A DNA stretch of 6,407 nt from Dethiosulfovibrio sp. GTDB lineage: Bacteria > Synergistota > Synergistia > Synergistales > Dethiosulfovibrionaceae. Position numbers and translations under genes: made by a program. The stretch spans positions 1 through 6,407 of the forward strand of contig JAQUTB010000106.1 in NCBI GenBank assembly GCA_028709985.1, written 5' to 3'. Below, piece by piece: positions 1 through 5,351 of the stretch; the stretch's first letter is position 1, and each line of letters begins with the position of its first letter. The notes under the pieces were generated by a model. The model was not told where the DNA came from. It did not search any database and saw only the letters and a list, made by a program, of their open reading frames with translations.

Positions 1-281
1 TGGCTCAGGCGGTCTTTATGTTCATGCTCTACTTCGTCCCCACGCCTGGGGCGAGCGGCGTAGCCGAAGGCGGTGGAGCAGCTATATTCGGACTTTTGGT
101 GCCCTGGAACATGGCTGGAGTTATGGCCATAGCCTGGCGATTTTTCACAGAATATCTCGCCATATTCATGGGGGCTTTCGTCGCCGTCAGGATGATCGGC
201 TGGGGAACCGCCGAGATGATAATTCAAAGCAGTAGCAACAAATGCGACGATGTGGAAGGAGAGGACCAACTTGATGCTTGA
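1..281 (+). CDS. Lysylphosphatidylglycerol synthase TM / YbhN (UPF0104)-like membrane protein, C-terminal fragment
   Basis: The gene enters from the left edge in frame from base 3, so only about 92 C-terminal residues are visible. It ends with TGA at 279-281. The fragment has the signature YFVPTPGASGVAEGG. A PTPGGSG.AEG-type motif of this kind is typical of the C-terminal half of the flippase-like integral membrane proteins that include the TM domain of MprF and YbhN. Two hydrophobic segments follow (around AIFGLLVPWNMAGVMAIAW and YLAIFMGAFVAVRMIGW), then a polar acidic tail rich in Ser, Asn and Asp. The protein should sit in the cytoplasmic membrane. Family members are linked to lipid transfer or flipping, but the substrate cannot be told from this fragment. 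Its 3' end overlaps the next gene by about 8 nt, so the two are probably co-transcribed and translationally coupled. The family call is fairly secure; the function is not. Confidence 0.75.
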   Translation, partial: AQAVFMFMLYFVPTPGASGVAEGGGAAIFGLLVPWNMAGVMAIAWRFFTEYLAIFMGAFVAVRMIGWGTAEMIIQSSSNKCDDVEGEDQLDA

Positions 282-834
282 GGAGCTGCGAAGCCAGGCT
301 TTCCGTCTCAGAGGTGGAGTATGGACTGTGCTTTTCCTGTCCATACTGTGGGTAAGCTCCCCCTCTCCTACCAGGGTGGTACTGGGGCTTTTCCCCGTGG
401 TATTGGGCCAGGCCCTTCGCTTGTGGGCGGTAGGGTGTATAGTTCTCTATCGAGGGGAAAAGGTCAAGGCGAACCGTCTTGTCACCTGGGGGCCATATTC
501 CCTCGCCAGGAACCCCCTTTACGTGGCGAACGGCCTTATCGGGCTTGGCTGGGGTATAATGTCCGGTTTTTTGGGTATCGTCCTTTTTGCCCTGACCTTC
601 TGGGTCCTGTACGGCCTCCTGATAGTCCCTTGGGAGGAACGGTTTTTGCATAAAAAGTTCGGAAAAAGATATGTCTCCTACTGTCGATCTGTCGGAGCAT
701 TTTTTCCCAAAAGAATTCCACCTAAGGTGTTATCCGGTCCCTTTGACCCATCGATCATATGGAAAAGCGAGATCCACAGCGTTGCCGTCACAGTTTTGGG
801 AACGTTTTTGATATGGTCCAGGCTTTGGTGGTAA
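274..834 (+). CDS. Isoprenylcysteine carboxylmethyltransferase / PEMT-family integral membrane methyltransferase
   Basis: A protein of about 186 residues with several hydrophobic segments (roughly 15-30, 34-58, 85-118 and 168-183). It carries the ICMT/PEMT signature GPYSLARNPLY (73-83). This is followed by EERFLHKKFGKRYVSYCRSV (121-140) and FFP, the region where this family binds S-adenosylmethionine at the membrane face. Bacterial members are mostly of unknown substrate, perhaps lipids or small thiols and acids; true isoprenylcysteine methylation is not implied. Start choice: an in-frame ATG at 250 has no Shine-Dalgarno sequence, whereas AAGGAG at 256-261 and AGAGG at 260-264 lie 9 nt before TTG 271 and ATG 274 respectively. 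I chose ATG 274; TTG 271 is equally possible. The gene overlaps the stop of the upstream membrane-protein gene and ends in TAA at 832-834, at the edge of a strong terminator. Family assignment is good; substrate unknown. Confidence 0.82.
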   Translation: MLEELRSQAFRLRGGVWTVLFLSILWVSSPSPTRVVLGLFPVVLGQALRLWAVGCIVLYRGEKVKANRLVTWGPYSLARNPLYVANGLIGLGWGIMSGFLGIVLFALTFWVLYGLLIVPWEERFLHKKFGKRYVSYCRSVGAFFPKRIPPKVLSGPFDPSIIWKSEIHSVAVTVLGTFLIWSRLWW

Positions 835-867
835 AAAAAGCGGTCCTCGAGTGAGGACCGCTTTTTT
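834..867. terminator. Bidirectional rho-independent terminator
   Basis: A perfect 15-bp inverted repeat, 834-848 with 853-867, surrounds the 4-base loop GAGT. The core is GCGGTCCTC/GAGGACCGC, flanked by an A-run on the left and a T-run on the right, so each strand has a GC-rich hairpin followed by U residues. It serves the plus-strand methyltransferase gene and the minus-strand malic-enzyme-like gene. The latter's stop TAA (complement of 866-868) lies in the T-run. Confidence 0.93.
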
Positions 868-2113
868 AGTATCTGGCTGCGTAGCCCCCGAAAAGCCTGT
901 TCCAGGTCCTCTCCAGAACCTCGTGTGGCTCCGGTTTCAGTCTGGCCAGCCCCTCCGATATACAGGACTGAGCCACCGCCTCCGCTATCCTGGGCGTCAG
1001 CTCGTCGGAGAAGACGTGAGGTGTTATGTGGTCGGCTGAGAGCCTTCTTGGATCGACGTTATTGGCGTACTCCCTCGCTGCGTCCATAAGGACGTTGAAG
1101 TTCAGCCCCGTTGCCCTGACGTCCAGTATTCCCCTGGTTATACCAGGGAATACCTTGAGATTGGGCATGGTGTTTATCCCCTCGACAAGACCACAGCCTA
1201 CTACCTCAGCCCCTGCTTCTTTAGCCTCTAGGGGGTTCATCTCCGGTTCAGGACGACCTAGGGGAAACACTATAGCCCTCGACGCCATGAGCTTTACGTC
1301 GTCCACGCCAAAGGCTCCTACCTGGCCTGTAAGTCCTATAAGGACGTCCGCTCCTTTTATCGCTTCCCTAAGTCCTCCCTTTATACCCTCGGGATTCAGC
1401 TGATCGAGGATAAACCTTTGAACCCCGCTTAGTCCCTCCATGTCGGAGCTTACTATGCCTTTTTTGTTCAGCATTATTATGTTTGATGCCCCAGCGTACA
1501 GCATCAGCTCTGCCGTGGCTATGGCTGACGTCCCGGCTCCCACCAGGACTATCTTCACGGAGGAGATGTCCTTTTCGACAACCTTCAGGGCGTTCATGAG
1601 GGAGCCCATTATCACCACCGAGGAGCAGTGCATGTCGTCGGCGAATATGGGTATATCCAGCTCTTTTCTGAGGGTCTTCACGATGTTAAAGTCCATGGGA
1701 CTCTTGATGTCCTCCACGTTTATGGCGCCAAAGGTAGGGGCTAACATGCGGCAAAAGTCCATTATCCTCTCCTGCTCGGATCCGTTAACGCACAGAGGTA
1801 TGGCGTCTATATCTCCGAACTTCTTGTACAGAAGGCACTTGCCCTCTATCATCGGGAGAGCGGCCTCTGGCCCGTAGTTGCCGAGACCTAAGACGGAGGT
1901 TCCGTTGGAGACTATAGCTAGGCGATTATCCTTCCCTGTATATTCGTAAGCCAGGTCTCTTTCCTTGAATATCTCCCCTGCCGCTATTGCTCCTCCCTGG
2001 AGATACGCTAGAGAGATGTCTCTTTTCGTCCTTATGGATATGCTTGGGGATAGTTTTATCTTACCCTGTGCCTTTTTGTGCATCTCCAAAGCCTCTGTTC
2101 TGTCCACGGTCAA
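866..2113 (-). CDS. Divergent malic-enzyme-family oxidoreductase (NAD(P)-dependent)
   Basis: A 415-residue protein, the usual length of short bacterial malic enzymes, which oxidatively decarboxylate malate to pyruvate. The N-terminal malic domain shows LAYLQGGA (Tyr37), EYTGKDNRLAIVSNGT, VLGLGNYGP, EGK (Lys92), INVED (Glu134, Asp135) and ADD (Asp159, Asp160). The C-terminal NAD-binding domain has GAGTSAIA at 192-199 and ends with FPGITRGILDVRA. The catalytic Tyr, Lys and metal-binding acids are therefore kept. Several family-typical positions differ: YTPGVA is YLQGGA, DDQHGTA is DDMHCSS, the Asn of ALANP is Arg287 (LGRPEPE), NQ.NN is NTMPN, and the ribose-binding Asp position is Asn216. Start: TTG at 2113-2111, with GAGGAG 9 nt upstream; GTG two codons on is less well spaced. 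It begins one base after the MBL gene's stop, so it is the last gene of the operon. A malic-enzyme fold is near certain; malate as substrate is doubtful. Confidence 0.85.
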   Translation of the reverse strand: MTVDRTEALEMHKKAQGKIKLSPSISIRTKRDISLAYLQGGAIAAGEIFKERDLAYEYTGKDNRLAIVSNGTSVLGLGNYGPEAALPMIEGKCLLYKKFGDIDAIPLCVNGSEQERIMDFCRMLAPTFGAINVEDIKSPMDFNIVKTLRKELDIPIFADDMHCSSVVIMGSLMNALKVVEKDISSVKIVLVGAGTSAIATAELMLYAGASNIIMLNKKGIVSSDMEGLSGVQRFILDQLNPEGIKGGLREAIKGADVLIGLTGQVGAFGVDDVKLMASRAIVFPLGRPEPEMNPLEAKEAGAEVVGCGLVEGINTMPNLKVFPGITRGILDVRATGLNFNVLMDAAREYANNVDPRRLSADHITPHVFSDELTPRIAEAVAQSCISEGLARLKPEPHEVLERTWNRLFGGYAARY

Positions 2114-2114
2114 A

Positions 2115-2918
2115 TCACTTCACTCCTCTCAGGTTTATCACCATTCCGTCGTAGGCGGCTGTTACAGCAGTGCCGTCTTTCGACAGGGACGCAGCGATCC
2201 TCTCGGGCGATCCTTCCAGAATTCTGGTCCCAAGGTGGGTCATAAAAAGCCTCTCAGGTGCTATGTCATGGATAATCGTTGCCACGTCAGGGATCGAGAG
2301 GTGCTCTATCCTGTCCACCTTCTCCAACAGAGTTGTGTTGACCACCATTGTCCTGCATCCACTAAAAAATGGGCTTATCTCTGGGGTCAAGGTTGTATCG
2401 CTCACTATTCCCCAATCCGAAGCCGGATTCTCTGGGTCGTGAAACCTAAAGCCGTAACACTCAACTCCGTGATGCTTTAGCTTCAAAGGCGTTATCTCCA
2501 CCCCCGCTAAGCGAAGGCTCTCGCCCTCCTTCCAAGTGTGGATTAAGCCTATCTTGCTTCTAAGATAGCGATATATCACCGGTTCATCGTCCAAGGCGTC
2601 GGAAGGTAACGCTATGATCCCGCCCGGTCGTCTGCCGCCGCCTGTCATGGCTTCCGCCATAACGTTTACGTCTCCGCTGTGGTCTATGTGTCTATGGGTC
2701 AAAAGTATCCCCTGGATCCTGTTTGGGTCAACGAATGGTCTCCTTGAGCACATCGCTACCAAAGCGCCAGGTCCTGGGTCTATAGCTACGTGAACTCCGT
2801 TTAAGGATACGACCATCCCCCCCGATGCCCTGGTCTGGTTTATGACGTTAAACCTGGTCCCAGCTGTCCCAAGGAAGATGAGGCTATTTTCCGGCAGGCA
2901 GTCTTCTATGACGCTCAC
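2115..2918 (-). CDS. MBL-fold metallohydrolase (RNase Z/PhnP-like group)
   Basis: A 267-residue, probably cytosolic enzyme with the metallo-beta-lactamase fold. The first strand SLIFLGTAG is followed by VAIDPGPG (44-51) and the metal motif THRHIDHSGD, giving His75, His77, Asp79 and His80. Further likely ligands are His149 or His150 (LKHHG), Asp174 (SDTT) and His228 (MTHLG), so a complete two-metal site is visible. FLGTAGT, the central HHG and the late THLG resemble the RNase Z/PhnP/Lactamase_B_2 type more than classical beta-lactamases or glyoxalase II. The substrate could be an ester, lactone or phosphodiester and cannot be named. Its GTG overlaps the upstream gene's TGA in GTGA, and its stop is one base before the malic-enzyme-like start, so all three genes are translationally coupled. 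The start is odd: AAGGAG (2923-2918) runs into the GTG itself and is ideally spaced for an in-frame ATA at 2909-2907. Confidence 0.87.
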   Translation of the reverse strand: MSVIEDCLPENSLIFLGTAGTRFNVINQTRASGGMVVSLNGVHVAIDPGPGALVAMCSRRPFVDPNRIQGILLTHRHIDHSGDVNVMAEAMTGGGRRPGGIIALPSDALDDEPVIYRYLRSKIGLIHTWKEGESLRLAGVEITPLKLKHHGVECYGFRFHDPENPASDWGIVSDTTLTPEISPFFSGCRTMVVNTTLLEKVDRIEHLSIPDVATIIHDIAPERLFMTHLGTRILEGSPERIAASLSKDGTAVTAAYDGMVINLRGVK

Positions 2919-3466
2919 TCCTTGAAAAGAGGCAAGAGGGCCTTAAACTCAGCGGTTCCCGATCTCTTCATCAGCTGGTATATGACGGACTCCATCGGGA
3001 GAGCATGGGCCCCACAGTTGGACATGTTTGCAATGGCCGCGAGGTGGTTTTCTTCCTCTCTGCTGCCGCATCCGTCCCGTACGACGGTAACGTCGTAGCC
3101 TCTGTCTAAAAGCTGCATAACCGTGGTATGGACGCATATATGGCTTTCTATGCCGAAAAGAACCACCTGATTTCGACCCTTTTCGGCGAAGAATCCCTCA
3201 AAATTCTCCTGATCAAAGCATCCGAAGGAGTTTTTTTCGAAGACAGCCCCATCAAGGATAGATAGTATATCTTTCTCTGTGTGTCCAAGTCCTTTAGGGT
3301 ATTGTTCCGTCACCTTGATCGGAATCTTCAGAGTCTGTGCCGATAAGATCAGTTTTTTTGACCTGTCTATGACTTTGCCCCTGTTGTGTATCGCGTTGAG
3401 GAGTTTTTCCTGTAGGTCTATCGCTAAAAATATGGTCTTATATGGATCGAGAACGTAGGGTTTCAC
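2915..3466 (-). CDS. Isochorismatase-family cysteine hydrolase (YcaC/ISOC1-like)
   Basis: A 183-residue cytosolic hydrolase of the isochorismatase superfamily, whose members cleave amides (nicotinamide, N-carbamoyl compounds, ureidoacrylate) or vinyl ethers. The catalytic triad is visible: Asp17 in AIDLQEKL, Lys78 in VFEKNSFGCF, and nucleophile Cys111 in FGIESHICVHTT. The segment VTEQYPKGLGHT (52-63) and the GIESH.CV loop point to the YcaC/ISOC1-like subgroup rather than nicotinamidases, whose metal-binding histidine motif I do not see. The start is GTG at 3466-3464, with GGAGGT (3480-3475) 8 nt upstream. It is the first gene of the minus-strand operon, and its stop overlaps the next start by 4 nt. 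The substrate is unknown; from the context it may provide an acid or deamidated product for the MBL and malic-enzyme-like partners. Confidence 0.88.
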   Translation of the reverse strand: MKPYVLDPYKTIFLAIDLQEKLLNAIHNRGKVIDRSKKLILSAQTLKIPIKVTEQYPKGLGHTEKDILSILDGAVFEKNSFGCFDQENFEGFFAEKGRNQVVLFGIESHICVHTTVMQLLDRGYDVTVVRDGCGSREEENHLAAIANMSNCGAHALPMESVIYQLMKRSGTAEFKALLPLFKE

Positions 3467-3498
3467 CTGTATCTACCTCCGATCTAAAGTCTTCGTAT

Positions 3499-3507
3499 AT
3501 TATGCCA
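3499..3507 (-). promoter_or_regulatory. Possible extended -10 promoter of the three-gene minus-strand operon
   Basis: On the minus strand, TGGCATAAT (complement of 3499-3507) matches an extended -10 element, TGn followed by a TATAAT-like hexamer. No convincing -35 lies 17 nt upstream, as expected for extended -10 promoters. The predicted transcript would start near 3492, giving a leader of about 25 nt that contains the GGAGGT ribosome site of the hydrolase gene. Confidence 0.4.
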
Positions 3508-3589
3508 CATCGTGTGTCATGCCGGTATCGTAATATGGTTTTTTATGCTATCCTTACCACCGTTATCGAAAACCAGGGGGTGGATTTGA

Positions 3590-4198
3590 ATGATCGACAA
3601 AAACGACAATTCCCACGATCTAACCGTGGGAGATGTGCTGAGGGCAATGTCAAAACCCCATTATCCCGAATACATTCTAAAATCTGTGGAACAAATAGGA
3701 AATTGGATGAGAGAGTGTCTCACTGGACCAACTCTTTCCGAGGACGATTTTAGGGCTGACTACGATAGGCTTTACGGTCAGTTGGAGTGGATGAGGGATC
3801 ATGTGGACTTTTTAGGTGAAGACAGCCAAGAGGAGGAGTCACAGGAATCGGTTACCTCCGAGGCGGTGGTGATATCTCTGGACATAGGCGTGCAGGAAGA
3901 GGCTATAAGGATGGCTATAGACCACGCCGCTATATTCAACCCGGGAAAATGCCGACGGATATGGTTGCTCAGCGATTCCTGGATACCGGGAGAGATCTTT
4001 CGCTACGGGAAACACATCCGGGCCCTTGAGGATAGGGGAGTGTCCTTTCGGTTCATACTGGTGACCCCAGGTGGATGGACGGAGATCCCTCTTTTTGACG
4101 ACGCTAGTGTGCCCAGGAGAAATCTGGGCATGAACGACTACGCCAGGAGATTGCCTAGAGGGGATCATGACCAGGATCTGAACAACCGATTTGACTAA
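3590..4198 (+). CDS. Hypothetical two-part protein (helical N-terminus, acidic linker, alpha/beta C-terminus)
   Basis: I do not recognise this 202-residue protein. It has no signal peptide or membrane segment, so it is probably cytosolic. Residues 11-75 look helical and charged, with several Trp, Tyr and Met. Residues 76-91 form a low-complexity acidic linker (GEDSQEEESQESVTSE). Residues 92-168 alternate strand-like segments (AVVISLDIG, RRIWLLSDSW, FRFILVTPGG) with helices, as in a small alpha/beta domain. The tail (169-202) is polar. The start ATG 3590 is well supported: GGGGGTGG at 3576-3583 is about 6 nt upstream, and an in-frame TGA sits directly before it at 3587-3589. The stop TAA (4196-4198) overlaps the -35 element of the tRNA promoter. 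It is divergent from the hydrolase operon and has no terminator of its own, so transcripts may run into the tRNA. AT-rich TATGCT at 3544-3549 could be a -10, but no -35 is clear. Confidence 0.72.
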   Translation: MIDKNDNSHDLTVGDVLRAMSKPHYPEYILKSVEQIGNWMRECLTGPTLSEDDFRADYDRLYGQLEWMRDHVDFLGEDSQEEESQESVTSEAVVISLDIGVQEEAIRMAIDHAAIFNPGKCRRIWLLSDSWIPGEIFRYGKHIRALEDRGVSFRFILVTPGGWTEIPLFDDASVPRRNLGMNDYARRLPRGDHDQDLNNRFD

Positions 4199-4219
4199 CC
4201 TCCTTGGGGAATGTATAAT
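4191..4219 (+). promoter_or_regulatory. Sigma-70-type promoter of tRNA-Pro
   Basis: TTGACT at 4191-4196 and a perfect TATAAT at 4214-4219 are separated by 17 nt. Transcription should begin near 4226, leaving only a few nucleotides of leader before the mature tRNA. The -35 lies in the last codons of the upstream hypothetical gene, sharing its stop TAA. Confidence 0.85.
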
Positions 4220-4229
4220 CTCCCTCGTC

Positions 4230-4307
<78 letters not shown>

Positions 4308-4312
4308 GACGG

Positions 4313-4358
4313 AAAGACTTCGGCCTTGGCGTTCGTCAAGGCCGTCTTTTGTTGTTTT
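4313..4358 (+). terminator. Rho-independent terminator after tRNA-Pro
   Basis: A two-part stem starts 5 nt after the CCA. The lower stem AAAGAC (4313-4318) pairs with GTCTTT (4344-4349), and the upper stem GGCCTTG (4322-4328) pairs with CAAGGCC (4337-4343). There is a 3-nt bulge between them and an 8-nt loop. The T-rich stretch TTTTGTTGTTTT follows to 4358. It separates the tRNA from smpB. Confidence 0.85.
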
Positions 4359-4361
4359 AGC

Positions 4362-4390
4362 TTGACTAATTTTGACTATATATGTAGAAT
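4362..4390 (+). promoter_or_regulatory. Sigma-70-type promoter of smpB-ssrA
   Basis: TTGACT at 4362-4367 and TAGAAT at 4385-4390 are separated by 17 nt, preceding smpB by about 22 nt. A second TTGACT lies at 4372-4377 in the spacer, ten bases after the first, with no -10 at a suitable distance from it. Transcription should start near 4397. Because ssrA begins 3 nt after smpB, this promoter can also transcribe the tmRNA. Confidence 0.8.
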
Positions 4391-4412
4391 TGGGCCGTAG
4401 AGGAGTGATCTC

Positions 4413-4874
4413 ATGTCCTTCGAGAGGGTAGCCCAGAATCGCAAAGCTAGGCACGACTATTTTATACTGGACACCTACGAATGTGGCATAGTCCTGTCAG
4501 GCACCGAGATCAAGTCCGTCAGAGCAGGTAGGGTCAACCTTAAAGACGGCTACGCCAAGCTGGAAAAAGGGGAACTGTGGCTCATGAACGTCCACATATC
4601 TCCATATGAAAACGCCAGCTGGGGACAGCACGAGCCGACCCAGAAGCGCAAGCTTTTGATGCACAGGCGAGAGATCCGTAAGATATCCGTCAAGATAAAG
4701 GAACGAGGTTTTACCTTGGTCCCCCTCTCCATGTACCTAAAGGATGGTCGTTGGGCCAAGGTGGAGATCGGCCTAGCCAAGGGTAAGGCCCTCTACGACA
4801 AGAGGGATGACTTGGCGGAGAAGGATGCAAAACGTACCATTGACAGAGAGATGAAGAACAGACTCAGAGATTGA
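4413..4874 (+). CDS. smpB: SsrA-binding protein SmpB
   Basis: A 153-residue protein of normal SmpB length. It binds the tRNA-like domain of tmRNA and takes it, with EF-Tu, into the A site of ribosomes stalled on broken mRNA, where its C-terminal tail occupies the empty mRNA channel. Diagnostic segments are NRKARHDYFILDTYECGIVLSGTEIKSVR near the N-terminus, VNLKDGYAKLEKGELWLMNVHI, the basic stretch QKRKLLMHRREI, the LVPLSMYLKDGRWAKVEIGLAKGKALYDKRD block, and a basic helical tail (AKRTIDREMKNRLRD). The start ATG 4413 has GAGGAG (4400-4405) 7 nt upstream. The stop TGA 4872-4874 is 3 nt before the first base of ssrA, a very compact form of the common smpB-ssrA pairing. Nothing is missing. A perfect TTGACA at 4840-4845 within the gene might belong to an ssrA promoter, but no good -10 goes with it. 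Confidence 0.98.
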   Translation: MSFERVAQNRKARHDYFILDTYECGIVLSGTEIKSVRAGRVNLKDGYAKLEKGELWLMNVHISPYENASWGQHEPTQKRKLLMHRREIRKISVKIKERGFTLVPLSMYLKDGRWAKVEIGLAKGKALYDKRDDLAEKDAKRTIDREMKNRLRD

Positions 4875-4877
4875 TCT

Positions 4878-5195
4878 GGGGGCGACCGGTTTCGACTGGT
4901 ATGCTGCAAGTCTGGGAGCAGGCCGAGCGATGGGCGTAAGCCATCACCAAAAGAATTGACAACAACTACGCACTGGCTGCTTAGTTAAGTAGCCGCCCGA
5001 CCGGTTGGGAGCGCTCGCAGAGCCGGAAGGGCTATCAACGCGGGCATCGTATAGGATCCGTATCGGATGGGAAGTTTCGGTGTTTTGTCCGTCACACCTG
5101 GCTTCTCCCGTAGTTAAAGAGACGTACTAAGCCTGTAGTCGCCCATTCATACACAGTATGTCAGGACCGGGGTTCAACTCCCCGCGCCTCCACCA
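4878..5195 (+). ncRNA. ssrA: Transfer-messenger RNA (tmRNA)
   Basis: A one-piece tmRNA of about 318 nt. The acceptor stem GGGGGCG (4878-4884) pairs with CGCCTCC (5185-5191) and includes the G3-U70 pair that specifies alanine; A73 and an encoded CCA follow at 5192-5195. The T-arm is CGGGG TTCAACT CCCCG (5168-5184). The conserved 5' segment GGTTTCGAC is present at 4888-4896. A pseudoknot-1-like element precedes the tag (GATGG 4929-4933 with CCATC 4941-4945). The tag frame ends DNNYALAA followed by TAG (4982-4984), which lies in the loop of a stem, GGCTGCTT (4975-4982) with AAGTAGCC (4987-4994), matching helix 5. The exact resume codon is unclear: GAC 4958, ATT 4955 or one slightly upstream. Its partner smpB is directly upstream. 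Confidence 0.97.
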
Positions 5196-5206
5196 TAAGC
5201 CTTTTC

Positions 5207-5242
5207 GTAGCCGTCGGGATCGTCGCAGATCCAGGCGGCTAC
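5207..5242 (+). terminator. Possible terminator or processing hairpin after ssrA
   Basis: GTAGCCG (5207-5213) pairs with CGGCTAC (5236-5242), and inside it GGATC (5217-5221) pairs with GATCC (5228-5232), with a 3x3 internal loop and a 6-nt apical loop. It is 11 nt after the tmRNA CCA. The following TGTGTTTGTG is only moderately U-rich, so termination may be weak. The stem may also set the end from which 3' exonucleases trim the tmRNA. Confidence 0.55.
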
Positions 5243-5254
5243 TGTGTTTGTGGG

Positions 5255-5283
5255 TTGACCCCGTTTCGTATTCGTCTTATATT
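5255..5283 (+). promoter_or_regulatory. Sigma-70-type promoter of the class I methyltransferase gene
   Basis: TTGACC at 5255-5260 and TATATT at 5278-5283 are separated by 17 nt. The predicted start near 5290 gives a leader of about 60 nt before the preferred TTG start at 5352. This places the AT-rich stretch at 5298-5340 in the leader rather than in the coding region. Confidence 0.7.
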
Positions 5284-5351
5284 CAAGCGGTATAACCTTG
5301 AGTTATGTTTTGAAATATATTAAAAAACATTATCAGAGAAGGGGTTTGATC

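Noticed and set aside
187..651. Long minus-strand open frame opposite the ICMT-like gene
   Set aside because: Low-complexity, Pro/Gly/Lys-rich product with no motif, fully antisense to a gene with a clear family signature and a good ribosome site.
1026..1877. Plus-strand open frames (1026-1403 and 1440-1877) inside the malic-enzyme-like gene
   Set aside because: They are antisense shadows of a strongly conserved protein; the translations are Ser/Pro/Met-rich without domain features.
1965..2480. Plus-strand open frame across the junction of the malic-like and MBL genes
   Set aside because: Antisense to two well-supported coding regions; no ribosome site and no recognisable motif.
3520..3560. 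Plus-strand promoter for the hypothetical gene
   Set aside because: TATGCT and TATCCT could serve as -10 elements, but no -35 occurs at a usable distance, so I did not annotate it.
3442..3753. Plus-strand open frame overlapping the divergent intergenic region and the start of the hypothetical gene
   Set aside because: It crosses the candidate minus-strand promoter and ribosome site and reads the hypothetical gene in another frame. The frame starting at 3590 has the better ribosome site and composition.
4840..4868. A dedicated ssrA promoter inside smpB, based on TTGACA
   Set aside because: The -35 is perfect but no acceptable -10 occurs 16-18 nt later, and the codons belong to the conserved SmpB tail. 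Kept only as a question under findings.
5298..5351. Upstream TTG start extending the class I methyltransferase by 18 residues
   Set aside because: It lies about 8 nt from the predicted transcript start, has no Shine-Dalgarno sequence and encodes AT-rich sequence unlike the rest of the gene. GAAGGGG at 5338-5344 supports TTG 5352 or 5355.
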